DNA from: JAPOXR01 sp965214695
Lineage (GTDB): Bacteria; Pseudomonadota; Alphaproteobacteria; Rhodobacterales; Rhodobacteraceae
Assembly: GCA_965214695.1 (NCBI GenBank)
Contig: OZ243967.1
Span: 2,356,001-2,420,000, forward strand
DNA length: 64,000 bases
Direction of reading: 5' to 3'
The number at the start of each line of letters is the position of its first letter. Position 1 is the first letter of the stretch. Below are positions 34,108 through 43,364 of the stretch, piece by piece. A model generated the notes under the pieces. The model was not told where the DNA came from, made no database searches, and saw only the letters and a program-made list of their open reading frames with translations. Position numbers and translations under genes: made by a program.

Positions 34108-37100
34108 TGCGCCCGCCAGGCGACATCCCCTATGCCGAATTGCAGGCGATCAGCAATTTCAGCTTTCTCAGGGGTGCATCGCATGCCGAGGAGCTGGTGG
34201 AGACGGCGGCGGCGCTGGGGCTTCAGGCCGTCGGCATCGCCGACCGAAACACGCTTGCCGGCGCGGTGCGGGCCCACATGGCCGCGAAACAGGCCGGCAT
34301 ACGGCTGCTGGTCGGAGCAAGGCTGGACCTTGCAGATGGCGAGTCGCTGCTGTGCTACCCCCGCGACCGTGCGGCCTGGGGCCGCCTGTGCAGGTTGCTC
34401 ACCATCGGTCAGCGGCGCACCACCAAGGGCGCATGCGTGCTGCGCCGGGGGGATCTTCCCGCCCATGTCGAGGGGCAGTTGCTGGTGATGCTGCCGCCGG
34501 ATGATCCCCTGGAGAACCGGAGCGCCAGGCAGCATCTCGAGGCAGAACTCGCCGGGCTTCGACGGATGCATGATGGCCCGCTCTACCTTGCTGCCCACAT
34601 GCTCTGCCGCGGCGGCGACCGCGCCCGCCTGGGTCGCCTGGCGGCGCTTGCGGAACATTCCGGCGTGCCGCTCCTGGCCACCAATGACGTTCATTACCAT
34701 CATCCGGAGCGCCGGCCACTACAGGATGTGCTGACGGCCATCCGCGAGCATGTCACCGTTGAAGAGGCAGGCTGGCGCCTTGCCGCCAATGCCGAACGCC
34801 ATCTCAAGGATGGTGCCGAGATGGCGCGCCTGTTCCAGGGCCACGAGGCGGCGGTTGCACGAAGCGTCGAGGCGGCGTCGCTGTGCGACTTCAGCCTGGA
34901 CGAGCTCAGTTACGAATATCCCGACGAGCCGGTGCCGCCTGGCAGGACCCCGCAGCAGCACCTGGAGGCGCTGGCCTGGGAGGGGGCCCGACGGCGCTAC
35001 CCTGGCGGGATTCCGGCAAAGGCCACCGCCGCCCTGAAGCATGAGCTCGGGCTGATCGAGGAGTTGGATTATGCCCCCTATTTCCTCACCATTCACGACA
35101 TCGTGCAATTTGCCGTCGGCGAGGGCATCTACTGCCAGGGGCGGGGCTCGGCGGCGAATTCGGCAGTTTGCTACTGTCTCGGCATCACCGCAGTCGACCC
35201 GGTCCAGATCGATCTCCTGTTCGAGCGATTTGTCTCCCGCGAGCGCCGCGAGCCTCCCGATATCGATATCGATTTCGAACATGAACGCCGCGAGGAGGTG
35301 ATCCAGCATGTCTACCGGCGATACGGCCGCGAGCGCGCCGGGTTGGCCGCAACCGTCATCTGCTACCGCTCCCGAAGCGCGGCGCGCGATGTTGGAAAGG
35401 CAATGGGGCTTTCCGGAGACATTGTCGCCGCGCTTGCCTCCGCCATTCGCCCGCTGCACGGCAGGGAGGCCTCCTGCGGGCGCCTCAGGGAGGCCGGGCT
35501 TGATCCCGACGACCCGCTGCTTCGCCGAACCATGGCACTCGTGTCCGAAATCCAGGGCTTCCCCCGTCACCTTTCCCAGCATGTCGGCGGTTTCGTGCTG
35601 ACCCGCGGCCGACTCGACGAAACCGTGCCGATCGGCAATGCGGCAATGAAGGACCGCACCTTCATCCAGTGGGACAAGGACGATCTTGAAGCACTCGGAT
35701 TGATGAAGGTCGATGTGCTGGGTCTCGGCATTCTGACCTGCATCGGCAAGTCATTCGAATTGCTGGCCCGGCACAAGGATTTGCCCCTGGAACTGGCCTC
35801 GGTGCCGGAAGGAGATCCGATGGTCTACGAAATGCTGTGCCGGGCTGATACGGTGGGTGTCTTCCAGATCGAGAGCCGGGCGCAGATGAACATGCTGCCG
35901 CGCCTGAAGCCGCGCTGTTTCTATGACCTGGTGATCGAGGTGGCGCTGGTGCGTCCCGGTCCGATCCAGGGCGACATGGTTCACCCCTATCTGCGTCGCC
36001 GCGACGGGCTGGAAGAGGTGGTCTATCCGGCGCCGGGTCCGGAGCACGGCCCCCCGGATGAATTGCGGAAAGTCCTGGAAAAAACCCTGGGGGTGCCGTT
36101 GTTCCAGGAGCAGGCGATGCGCGTTGCCATGGTGGCGGCGCGGTTCACGCCGGATGAGGCCGACGCGCTTCGCCACGCAATGGCCAGTTTTCGCAAGCGG
36201 GGGACGCTGGGCCTGCACCGGGACAGGATGGTCGGCCGGATGGTTGCCCGCGGCTACGACCCGGAGCTTGCGGCGCGCTGTTTTCGCCAGATCGAGGGGT
36301 TCGGGGATTACGGTTTCCCGGAATCCCACGCCGCCAGCTTCGCGCTCCTGGTCTATATCTCCGCCTGGCTCAAACACCATCATCCCGAGGTGTTTGCCTG
36401 TGCGCTCCTGAATTCGCAGCCGATGGGCTTCTACGCGCCGGCCCAGATCGTGCGGGATGCCCGCGAGCATGGGGTGGAGGTGCGGCCGGTCGACATCCAT
36501 ATGAGCGGATGGGAGTCCTGCCTTGAGCGGAAGGCGGATGGGGGCCACGCATTGCGTCTCGGATTCCGCCAGGTGAGCGGTCTGCGCCGGAAGGATGCTG
36601 ATTGCGTCCTTGCTGCCCGCGGCCAGCATCCATGGCCCGATATTGCCACGATGCAACGCCGGACCGGCCTCGGCAACAAGGCCATCGAAACGCTGATCGC
36701 GGCCGATGTCTTCGACTCCATGGGTCTCGATCGCCGTCAGGCGCTCTGGCAGGCCATGGCCCTGTCGCAGGCCTCGCCGCTGCCCCTTCTTGAAACGACA
36801 GACCAGCCTGCCGAAAGCACGGAGTCGCCGGTATCGCTGCCCGCCATGGAGCCCGGCGAGCAGGTGGTGGAGGATTACCGGACATTGCGGCTTTCGCTTC
36901 GGGCGCATCCTCTTTCCTTCCTGCGTCAGCGCCTGGCGGGCCGGGGAGCGTCGGCGGCGGCAGACATTGCCCGGTCACGTGACGGGCAACGCATGACGAC
37001 AGCCGGCCTCGTCCTGGTCCGGCAGCGCCCGGGCACCGCCAGCGGCGTTGTCTTCATGACGCTGGAAGATGAAACCGGCGTGGTGAATGTCGTGGTCTGG

Positions 37101-37346
37101 CGAAACATACTGGAGAGGTTTCGCCGGGCGGCCATGGGTTCGCGCCTCGTCATGGTGCAGGGCCGCATCCAGCGAACCGCCGATATCGTCCATCTCGTTG
37201 CCGACCGACTCGATGACCTGACCGGCTGGCTCGGCCTGCTGGTATCGGAGGATGCTGTGGACAAGACAGCCCACGGCGCCGTTGCATTCCCATCCCGCCA
37301 CCCGCGCAATCTGCGCATCATTCCGGCATCGCGGGATTTTCGCTGA
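34104..37346 (+). CDS. dnaE2: Error-prone DNA polymerase III alpha subunit DnaE2 (ImuC)
   Basis: A 1080-residue C-family polymerase, the catalytic subunit of the SOS mutasome. The N-terminal PHP domain starts YAELQAISNFSFLRGASH and includes NDVHYHH. The palm carries YCQGRGSAANSAVCYCLGIT and PDIDIDFEHERREEVIQHVY with the catalytic aspartates. A helix-hairpin-helix and a C-terminal OB fold (VVNVVVWRNILERFRRAAMG) follow. Length is typical for DnaE2 and shorter than replicative DnaE. The start overlaps the imuB stop by 4 bases. Transcription should be from the LexA-controlled promoter before imuA. Confidence 0.97.
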   Translation: MMRPPGDIPYAELQAISNFSFLRGASHAEELVETAAALGLQAVGIADRNTLAGAVRAHMAAKQAGIRLLVGARLDLADGESLLCYPRDRAAWGRLCRLLTIGQRRTTKGACVLRRGDLPAHVEGQLLVMLPPDDPLENRSARQHLEAELAGLRRMHDGPLYLAAHMLCRGGDRARLGRLAALAEHSGVPLLATNDVHYHHPERRPLQDVLTAIREHVTVEEAGWRLAANAERHLKDGAEMARLFQGHEAAVARSVEAASLCDFSLDELSYEYPDEPVPPGRTPQQHLEALAWEGARRRYPGGIPAKATAALKHELGLIEELDYAPYFLTIHDIVQFAVGEGIYCQGRGSAANSAVCYCLGITAVDPVQIDLLFERFVSRERREPPDIDIDFEHERREEVIQHVYRRYGRERAGLAATVICYRSRSAARDVGKAMGLSGDIVAALASAIRPLHGREASCGRLREAGLDPDDPLLRRTMALVSEIQGFPRHLSQHVGGFVLTRGRLDETVPIGNAAMKDRTFIQWDKDDLEALGLMKVDVLGLGILTCIGKSFELLARHKDLPLELASVPEGDPMVYEMLCRADTVGVFQIESRAQMNMLPRLKPRCFYDLVIEVALVRPGPIQGDMVHPYLRRRDGLEEVVYPAPGPEHGPPDELRKVLEKTLGVPLFQEQAMRVAMVAARFTPDEADALRHAMASFRKRGTLGLHRDRMVGRMVARGYDPELAARCFRQIEGFGDYGFPESHAASFALLVYISAWLKHHHPEVFACALLNSQPMGFYAPAQIVRDAREHGVEVRPVDIHMSGWESCLERKADGGHALRLGFRQVSGLRRKDADCVLAARGQHPWPDIATMQRRTGLGNKAIETLIAADVFDSMGLDRRQALWQAMALSQASPLPLLETTDQPAESTESPVSLPAMEPGEQVVEDYRTLRLSLRAHPLSFLRQRLAGRGASAAADIARSRDGQRMTTAGLVLVRQRPGTASGVVFMTLEDETGVVNVVVWRNILERFRRAAMGSRLVMVQGRIQRTADIVHLVADRLDDLTGWLGLLVSEDAVDKTAHGAVAFPSRHPRNLRIIPASRDFR

Positions 37347-37512
37347 CGGTGTCGATGCTGCTGCAGCGATCATTCACCGGTCACCTGGCTGGCATGACAA
37401 ACAGGCCGGGATCGAGAAAGCGCCGCTCGGCGCCGTCTGAAAATTCTTGACACCGAAAAGCACTGGAAAGTACTGATGACTGCAGATCTCGGCCCCGGGA
37501 AAGGCCTTGCCC

Positions 37513-37935
37513 ATGATGCGACTTCGACATGCCCTGGCGCTGGCGTTCCTGCTGTCGCCGCCCGCCCCCGCAGTGGCGGATGATGCGCTGGCCACGCTCC
37601 TGGCCGAAGCGGATGCCACCCGGGGAGAGCGTGTCTACCGGAAGTGCCGTTCCTGCCACACCACCGAACAGGGCGGTCAGGAAAGGCTGGGCCCGAACCT
37701 CTACGGAATTGTCGGCGGACCAGTGGCCGGGTCGCCAGGGTTTGCCAAGTATTCCAAGGCGTTACTGGGAATGGGCGGCGAGTGGACGGTCGAGTTGCTC
37801 GATGCGTATCTGGCAAATCCCCGCAAGGCGGTTCCAGGCACGACCATGGTCTTTACCGGTCTCAGGAAAGACCGCGACCGGGCCGATGTGATCGTGTTCA
37901 TGAATTCATTCAGCGATGCACCGGTGGAGTTCTGA
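37513..37935 (+). CDS. Class I c-type cytochrome, periplasmic
   Basis: A 140-residue monohaem cytochrome c. An N-terminal signal peptide (MMRLRHALALAFLLSPPAPA) should be cut near AVA-DD. The haem site is CRSCH, with KTTEQGG-like HTTEQGGQERLGPNLYGIVG following, and the distal Met ligand is in GTTMVFTGLR, as in cytochrome c2/c550-type proteins. The ATG at 37513 has AAAGG about 8 bases upstream. It lies 400 bases before the molybdenum hydroxylase genes on the same strand and is a plausible electron acceptor for them; this is inference. Confidence 0.92.
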   Translation: MMRLRHALALAFLLSPPAPAVADDALATLLAEADATRGERVYRKCRSCHTTEQGGQERLGPNLYGIVGGPVAGSPGFAKYSKALLGMGGEWTVELLDAYLANPRKAVPGTTMVFTGLRKDRDRADVIVFMNSFSDAPVEF

Positions 37936-38341
37936 CCCAAAAACACGGTGGTGGTGGCTGTCACCGGTGGCGTTCTGACCGGAAGCGGGGGTGGTGAAAG
38001 TCGCTGCCTGACCCATGCGGGCCAGCCCACCAGCCGGGGGCGCCGGCTTCCCTGATTCCGGCTTCCATCATTGGTGGGGCACGGCGCGGTCATGCACAAT
38101 TTTGTTACCAGTCAGGCCGGGGCCGCCACATTTCGTCAAACCTGTTGAATCGGCAATCCGCGTCCGCTAGGCCGCCGGAGTGATTCGACTGGCCAATTGT
38201 CATCCTGCGACCCGGATGGAGTCGCTGCTTGCGGGTGGCCAGGTGGCGGTCTCGCTGCGGATGGATGCTGCTGCTGCCATCGGCCCGGGCGAGGCTGGTC
38301 GGATCTGAAACCGTGACCTGCCAGCATGGAGAGGCCGTGAC
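37936..38341. other. Intergenic region before the IorAB-type genes
   Basis: About 400 bases without a supported gene. Frames here are short or antisense. A promoter for the molybdenum hydroxylase genes is expected, but I cannot point to convincing boxes. Confidence 0.35.
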
Positions 38342-38797
38342 ATGAAACTCTCGATAAACCGAACCGAATACGATGTGAAAGCCGAGCCGGATACGCCGCT
38401 CTTGTGGGTGCTCAGGGACGAACTCGGACTGACCGGAACCAAGTTTGGCTGCGGGGTTGCCGCATGCGGGGCTTGCACGGTGCATGTTGACGGGGTGCCT
38501 GTTCGCTCATGCGTGACCTATGCGGAGGATGCGGAAGGCTCCGAAGTGACAACGATCGAGGGGCTGGACTCGAAGATCGCCCGGGCTGTCCAGGAGGCGT
38601 GGATCGAATTGAATGTCGTGCAATGCGGCTATTGCCAGTCGGGCCAGATCATGTCGGCCGTGGGGCTTCTGAGCGAAATTCCCAGCCCCACCAGCGAGGA
38701 AATCGACGATTACATGTTCGGCAATGTCTGCCGATGCGCAACCTACCAGCGAATTCGGGCGGCGGTGACCCGTGCTGCAGAAATCATGGAGGCCTGA
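38342..38797 (+). CDS. Molybdenum hydroxylase small subunit with two [2Fe-2S] clusters (IorA-like)
   Basis: A 151-residue electron-transfer subunit of an isoquinoline 1-oxidoreductase/aldehyde-oxidase-type enzyme. The plant-ferredoxin-type cluster ligands are in GCGVAACGACTVHVDG, with the fourth Cys in RSCVTY. The second, helical cluster is bound by CGYCQSGQIMSA and GNVCRCATY. Passes electrons from the molybdopterin subunit encoded one base downstream to an acceptor such as the nearby cytochrome c. Confidence 0.96.
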   Translation: MKLSINRTEYDVKAEPDTPLLWVLRDELGLTGTKFGCGVAACGACTVHVDGVPVRSCVTYAEDAEGSEVTTIEGLDSKIARAVQEAWIELNVVQCGYCQSGQIMSAVGLLSEIPSPTSEEIDDYMFGNVCRCATYQRIRAAVTRAAEIMEA

Positions 38798-38798
38798 A

Positions 38799-40985
38799 AT
38801 GACCATTGAAAGCACTCGCCGAGGATTTCTAAAGGGCGCGGCAGCCGCTGCCGCCGGCCTGACCATCGGTTTTCGGCCTGACGGCATCCTGGCCGCATCG
38901 CCTGCCAGCAATCCGGAAATGCTGACTCCCTTCGTCCGGATCGACCCGGATGGAACCGTGACCGCGATCATCAAGCATTTCGAAATGGGCCAGGGAACGA
39001 GCACCGGCCTCGCCACGCTGATCGCCGAGGAGCTCGGGCTCGACCTTGACCAGGTGAAATACGCATTCGCCCCGTCAAACCCGGCCGTCTACAACAATCT
39101 CTTTTTCGGACCGTTCCAGGGAACGGGTGCCTCGACGGCCATGGCCAATTCCTTCCTTCAGTACCGCCAGGCCGGCGCGGCAGCGCGGGAGATGCTGCTC
39201 CAGGCGGCGGCGGATCACTGGAATATGGAATCGTCGGAGCTGGCTATTGGTGACGGAATGGTCACCGGTGGCGGCAAGGCAGCACCCCTGGCCGATTTCG
39301 TGGCTGCCGCCGCCTCGCTCGAGGTGCCGGCCGAGCCGCCCTTGAAGGATCCGGGGGAGTTCGTCCTGATCGGCAACCCCGATACCGCACGGCTGGACAA
39401 TCTGCCGAAGGTGACCGGCCAGGCCGTGTTCGCCATGGACAAGCATGTGCCGGACCAGATGTTTGCCGTGATCCTGCGCAGCCCGAAATTCGGCGGATTG
39501 CTCAATGGATTCGACGCGTCGGATGCCGAAGGCATGCCCGGATTTGTCCATGCGGCGGCATTGCCGAACAAGGCAGGGGTGGCGGTTTTTGCCGACAGCA
39601 CCTGGACGGCAATCCAGGCCCGGGACGCCATCACCGCCGACTGGGATTTCAGCATGGCAGAGACGCGCAGCTCCGATCAGATGACGGCAGACCTCAGCGA
39701 CATGGTCAACAGCGAGCCGGAATTCGTGGTCCGCGGCGAGCCGGGGCTGGAGGCAGTCGAGGCCGCTCTCGACAGCGCATCGTCTTCGATCGGGGCCGAG
39801 TATTCGCTGCCATATCTCTGCCATGCCATGATGGAGCCGCTGAATTGCGTGATCGAACCTGCGGCTGATGGCGGCGTGACCGTGCATGACGGATGCCAAT
39901 CACCGACCGCGACCCACAACGTCATGATGCAGGTGCTGGGTCTTCCATTCGAGAAGATCCGGATCAACACGCTGTTCGCCGGCGGTTCATTCGGACGACG
40001 GTCAACCGCCGCCGCCGACTACGCTGTCGAAGCTGCGCTGGCCTATGCCGTGAGCGGTGGCAAGCGCCCGGTGAAGCTGGTGTGGACGCGCGAGGATGAC
40101 ATCAAGGGCGGCTATTACCGTCCGGCTGTGGCGCACAGGGTCCGGGTCGGCGTTGGTGCGGACGGCAATATTGCCGGCTGGGATCATCGGGTTGCCGGGC
40201 AATCGATATTCAAGGGAACGTTCTTCGAGCAGGCTGTCGTGCGGAACGGCATCGACTTCACTTCGGTCGAAGGCATTCCCGACACTCCCTACGCGATTCC
40301 TGTCCAGTTCGTCGGCCTGACCGACTTCAAGTCACCGGTGACCGTCACCTGGCTGAGATCGGTCGGCCATACCCATACGGCCTTTGTCATGGAAACGATG
40401 ATGGACATGGCCGCCGGGGAGGCCGGCATCGACCCGGTGGAATTCCGCCTGCTTCATCTTCCCGGCGATACGCCGGACCAGGCGAGAATTCGGGCGGTGC
40501 TCGAGCTTGCGGCAGAAAAATCCGGCTGGGGCCGGGATGTTCCCGAGGGGCATTTCCAGGGTGTCGCCGTGCACAAATCCTTTGGCTCCTTCGTTGCGGA
40601 AGTGGCCGAGGTTTCGGTTCGGGACGGGGCAGTGAAGATCGAGAAGATGACCTGTGCAGTCGATTGCGGCCTGGCGGTGAACCCGGACATCATCAAGGCC
40701 CAAATCGAAAGCGCGGTGGGGTATGGCCTTGGCCTGGCCATGCGCAACGAAATCACGCTGACCGATGGTGAAGTCGACCAGTGGAATTTTCCCGATTACG
40801 AACCGCTCCGGATCGGCGATATCGGCATGATCGAAACCCATATCGTACCGTCGAACGAGGCACCGAGCGGCATTGGAGAACCCGGAACGCCGCCAGCCGC
40901 ACCGGCCGTTGCCAACGCGGTCCACGCCGCCACCGGAATTCGGATGACGTCACTGCCATTCAGCAAGCATGTTGATTTTGCATAG
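38799..40985 (+). CDS. Molybdopterin-binding large subunit, isoquinoline 1-oxidoreductase beta (IorB-like)
   Basis: A 728-residue catalytic subunit that hydroxylates an N-heterocycle or oxidises an aldehyde with water as oxygen source. A Tat signal (STRRGFLKGAAAAAAGLTIG) shows periplasmic location, typical of IorB-type rather than cytoplasmic xanthine dehydrogenases. Mo-cofactor segments include HFEMGQGTSTGLAT near the N-terminus, FAGGSFGRRSTAAADYAVEA mid-protein, and the C-terminal catalytic Glu in GIGEPGTPPAAPAVANAV. The start at 38799 is one base after the small-subunit stop. The substrate cannot be named; isoquinoline itself is only the family prototype. No dedicated insertion chaperone (XdhC) or FAD subunit is seen. 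Confidence 0.94.
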   Translation: MTIESTRRGFLKGAAAAAAGLTIGFRPDGILAASPASNPEMLTPFVRIDPDGTVTAIIKHFEMGQGTSTGLATLIAEELGLDLDQVKYAFAPSNPAVYNNLFFGPFQGTGASTAMANSFLQYRQAGAAAREMLLQAAADHWNMESSELAIGDGMVTGGGKAAPLADFVAAAASLEVPAEPPLKDPGEFVLIGNPDTARLDNLPKVTGQAVFAMDKHVPDQMFAVILRSPKFGGLLNGFDASDAEGMPGFVHAAALPNKAGVAVFADSTWTAIQARDAITADWDFSMAETRSSDQMTADLSDMVNSEPEFVVRGEPGLEAVEAALDSASSSIGAEYSLPYLCHAMMEPLNCVIEPAADGGVTVHDGCQSPTATHNVMMQVLGLPFEKIRINTLFAGGSFGRRSTAAADYAVEAALAYAVSGGKRPVKLVWTREDDIKGGYYRPAVAHRVRVGVGADGNIAGWDHRVAGQSIFKGTFFEQAVVRNGIDFTSVEGIPDTPYAIPVQFVGLTDFKSPVTVTWLRSVGHTHTAFVMETMMDMAAGEAGIDPVEFRLLHLPGDTPDQARIRAVLELAAEKSGWGRDVPEGHFQGVAVHKSFGSFVAEVAEVSVRDGAVKIEKMTCAVDCGLAVNPDIIKAQIESAVGYGLGLAMRNEITLTDGEVDQWNFPDYEPLRIGDIGMIETHIVPSNEAPSGIGEPGTPPAAPAVANAVHAATGIRMTSLPFSKHVDFA

Positions 40986-41064
40986 GGGGCCGCCGCCGGG
41001 GACGCACGGCCGGAAATTCTCTGCATGATCGGCGACGGGGCCGGAAGGCCGGCCCCGGCCATGC

Positions 41065-41865
41065 TCATTCGATTCCCAGATCCTGGAGCCGCTGTTCGAC
41101 CCTGCCGATATCATCCGGGTTGTTGACCTCCCAGAATTTGTGGTTGCCGGATTCGACCTCCACGCAGGCAATGTCCGCCCCGTGTTCAAGGAACCGGAGC
41201 TGTTCCAGGCCTTCGATCAACTCGAGCTTTCCGGGTTTCTGCCGGTAGTACCAGCCAAGCACCCGTCTCGTGTAGGCATAGACACCGACATGGTGAAACA
41301 CCGGGCACGGATCACCCGGCACCGGTTTGTATCCGGACCATGGAATGGTCTCCTTGGAAAAATAGAGGGCACGCCCCGCGGCATCGAATACCGCAGTTGT
41401 TCCGCCCGGCCGCCCTCTCCGGAGATCCCGGGTGAATTCCGCCAGCGCCACCTCGTCGAAGCGAATGACCGGTGTTGCAACCTCGGCACCACAATCATCG
41501 CTCATGGCGGCGATCAGGCTCTCGACGAAGGAAGGCGGGGTCAGCGGTGCATCGCCCTGCACGTTGACGACGATCTCGTAGCGGCTGCCCAGCCTTTCCG
41601 CGGCCTCCCAGCAGCGTTCGGTCCCGTTGCGGCAGGCAGGAGATGTCATTACACATTCGCCGCCGAAGGCCTTGACCGCATCACGGATCCGTATGTCGTC
41701 GGTCGCGACGACCACACGGCTGGCACCGCCTGCCGCCGATGCCGCCTCCCAACTCCGCATGATCAGGGATTTCTGCCTGCCGGTGGCACCGGTCAGCATT
41801 TCAAGCGGTTTGCCGGGAAATCTCGACGAGGCAAACCGGGCCGGAACAACGATCAATACGGTCAA
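41065..41865 (-). CDS. kdsB: 3-deoxy-manno-octulosonate cytidylyltransferase
   Basis: Activates Kdo as CMP-Kdo for lipopolysaccharide core synthesis in the cytosol. It is 266 residues, the normal size. Family motifs are VPARFASSRFPGKPL (7-21), VVVATDDIRIRDAV, SPACRNGTERCWEA, VVNVQGDAPLT and a C-terminal KLELIEGLEQLRFLEHG. Its presence implies a Gram-negative outer membrane with Kdo. The cysQ gene lies 64 bases upstream on the same strand; whether they form one transcript is not clear. Confidence 0.92.
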   Translation of the reverse strand: MTVLIVVPARFASSRFPGKPLEMLTGATGRQKSLIMRSWEAASAAGGASRVVVATDDIRIRDAVKAFGGECVMTSPACRNGTERCWEAAERLGSRYEIVVNVQGDAPLTPPSFVESLIAAMSDDCGAEVATPVIRFDEVALAEFTRDLRRGRPGGTTAVFDAAGRALYFSKETIPWSGYKPVPGDPCPVFHHVGVYAYTRRVLGWYYRQKPGKLELIEGLEQLRFLEHGADIACVEVESGNHKFWEVNNPDDIGRVEQRLQDLGIE

Positions 41866-41928
41866 TTCGGGCCTCCTGCAGTGAACCGGATGGCAGCGCG
41901 GTCGAGAATGGCCTGGCCCGGTTGCACT

Positions 41929-42720
41929 TCAGATCCTGACCCCGGCTGCGCAGGCAACAAATCCCGGATTTGCGAATTTCGGTTTTCCATAGGCAAGTAT
42001 CCTGCTGCTGCCAAGTTCAAGCACCTGTCCGCCAACCGCCCTGAGAATTGCATGTCCAGCCGCGGTGTCCCATTCCATCGTCGGACCGGATCGCGGGTAG
42101 ATGTCGGCCTCGGATGCGGCAATCAGGCAGAACTTGATCGATGACGACATGGTGTCGACCGCGCCGATGTCGAGAGTCGACAGCAGCGTCCCGACTCTCC
42201 CGCCCAGCCCCTGCGTGCTTGATGCCAGGACACGAAGGCCGCGATTGCTGCGGGGCTGCGATCCGAATTCGGCGGTCGCGGTGACCGTCCCGGTACCGAG
42301 ATCAATCCTTCTTTCGATAACAGCTCCGGCCGCCGTGGTGCAAAAATGCCTGCCGAGTGCCGGGCCATAGACGACACCATGGACGGGCACGCCGCTATCG
42401 ATCAGCGCGATATTGACCGTGAAGTTCTTCCTGTGACGACGAAACCCGCTGGTTCCATCGAGCGGGTCAACCAGGAAGAACCGGTCGGCGCTGCCCTGGT
42501 GGCTGTCCGGGTTTTCCTCGCTGACCACCGGAATATGCGGGAAGGCACTCTGCAGACCCGCCACGATCAACTTGTCGGCAGCAATATCTGCGGCAGTGAC
42601 CGGCGTGCCGTCACTTTTCCACGTGGTCTTGATCTCCGGAGCGTTGAAGGCGTCGAGAATGATCGCCCCGGCCGTCATCGACAGATCGACGAACACCTGC
42701 TCCACTTCCGCATGATCCAC
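41929..42720 (-). CDS. cysQ: 3'(2'),5'-bisphosphate nucleotidase (CysQ)
   Basis: Removes the 3'-phosphate of PAP, the by-product of PAPS-dependent sulfate reduction. It is 263 residues. Metal-site motifs of the inositol-monophosphatase fold are visible: VSEENPDS, DPLDGTSGF and MEWDTAAGHAIL. The GTG start at 42720 is chosen because GGAGG lies 6 bases upstream; a longer frame to 42783 lacks a site. Its place near the sulfite-reductase operon (43.4 kb, opposite strand) fits a shared role in sulfur assimilation. Confidence 0.92.
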   Translation of the reverse strand: MDHAEVEQVFVDLSMTAGAIILDAFNAPEIKTTWKSDGTPVTAADIAADKLIVAGLQSAFPHIPVVSEENPDSHQGSADRFFLVDPLDGTSGFRRHRKNFTVNIALIDSGVPVHGVVYGPALGRHFCTTAAGAVIERRIDLGTGTVTATAEFGSQPRSNRGLRVLASSTQGLGGRVGTLLSTLDIGAVDTMSSSIKFCLIAASEADIYPRSGPTMEWDTAAGHAILRAVGGQVLELGSSRILAYGKPKFANPGFVACAAGVRI

Positions 42721-43364
42721 GGATTTCCTCCTTCGGGAATCTCGACGGATCCGATTGATATACCGGGAACGGCTTGCCTGCACCCCGGTTCGGCCCGGCC
42801 GGGCCCAAACCCCGCATCGCGACCGCGCCGATCACGATCAATTCCAACGCTGTCCCGCTCCCGGAGAATGTGGCCGCGGTAGAGGATCTTGCTGGCGATG
42901 ATCGCCGGCAGCGCATCCAGCAACAGCGTCGGTCCCTGGGCCGCCGCGGGGTCAGAGAATGGTTGGTGACTGACGGCGAGACGACGCCCGTCTGCCTGTC
43001 CTCGTCAAAATCCCCATTGACGAACAGGTGGCTGCCCCGCGGTCGCCGAGGCCGGTGGGTTGGTCATCGATCTCTGCCACCGCGACCGTGATGTATTCCG
43101 GGAGTTGGCGATACGGCAGGAAGAAGCCAATGGCGTGGCTGTCGCGGTTGCCAATCCACAGCATCGTCAAGGCGATACCCAATTTCGTCGTTTTGCCATT
43201 TCCGCTCCTGGCAGACTATAATTCAGCAATCTGCCCAGGTTCCGAATATCGTCCTGTACGTCGGCGTGATGAAGAAGTAAATTCTTTATTGATCTCTGTG
43301 GACGTTAAATGTTGAAAAATATTCCCAAATGGACGAGTATCAGTTCCTGTCTTCGGAGGGCACA
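42721..43364. other. Divergent intergenic region between cysQ and the sulfite-reduction operon
   Basis: About 640 bases with no supported gene; short minus-strand frames (for example near 42950-43180) look partly protein-like but match no family I know. The last 120 bases before the operon are clearly AT-rich (from about 43230) and probably hold its promoter. Confidence 0.4.

Noticed and set aside
37346..37512. Rho-independent terminator after dnaE2 (CGCCGCTCGGCG)
   Set aside because: The stem is only five pairs with a 2-base loop and no T-run follows.
42675..43182. Short minus-strand frames upstream of cysQ that look partly protein-like
   Set aside because: No start with a binding site, no family recognised, and the frames are broken; treated as intergenic.
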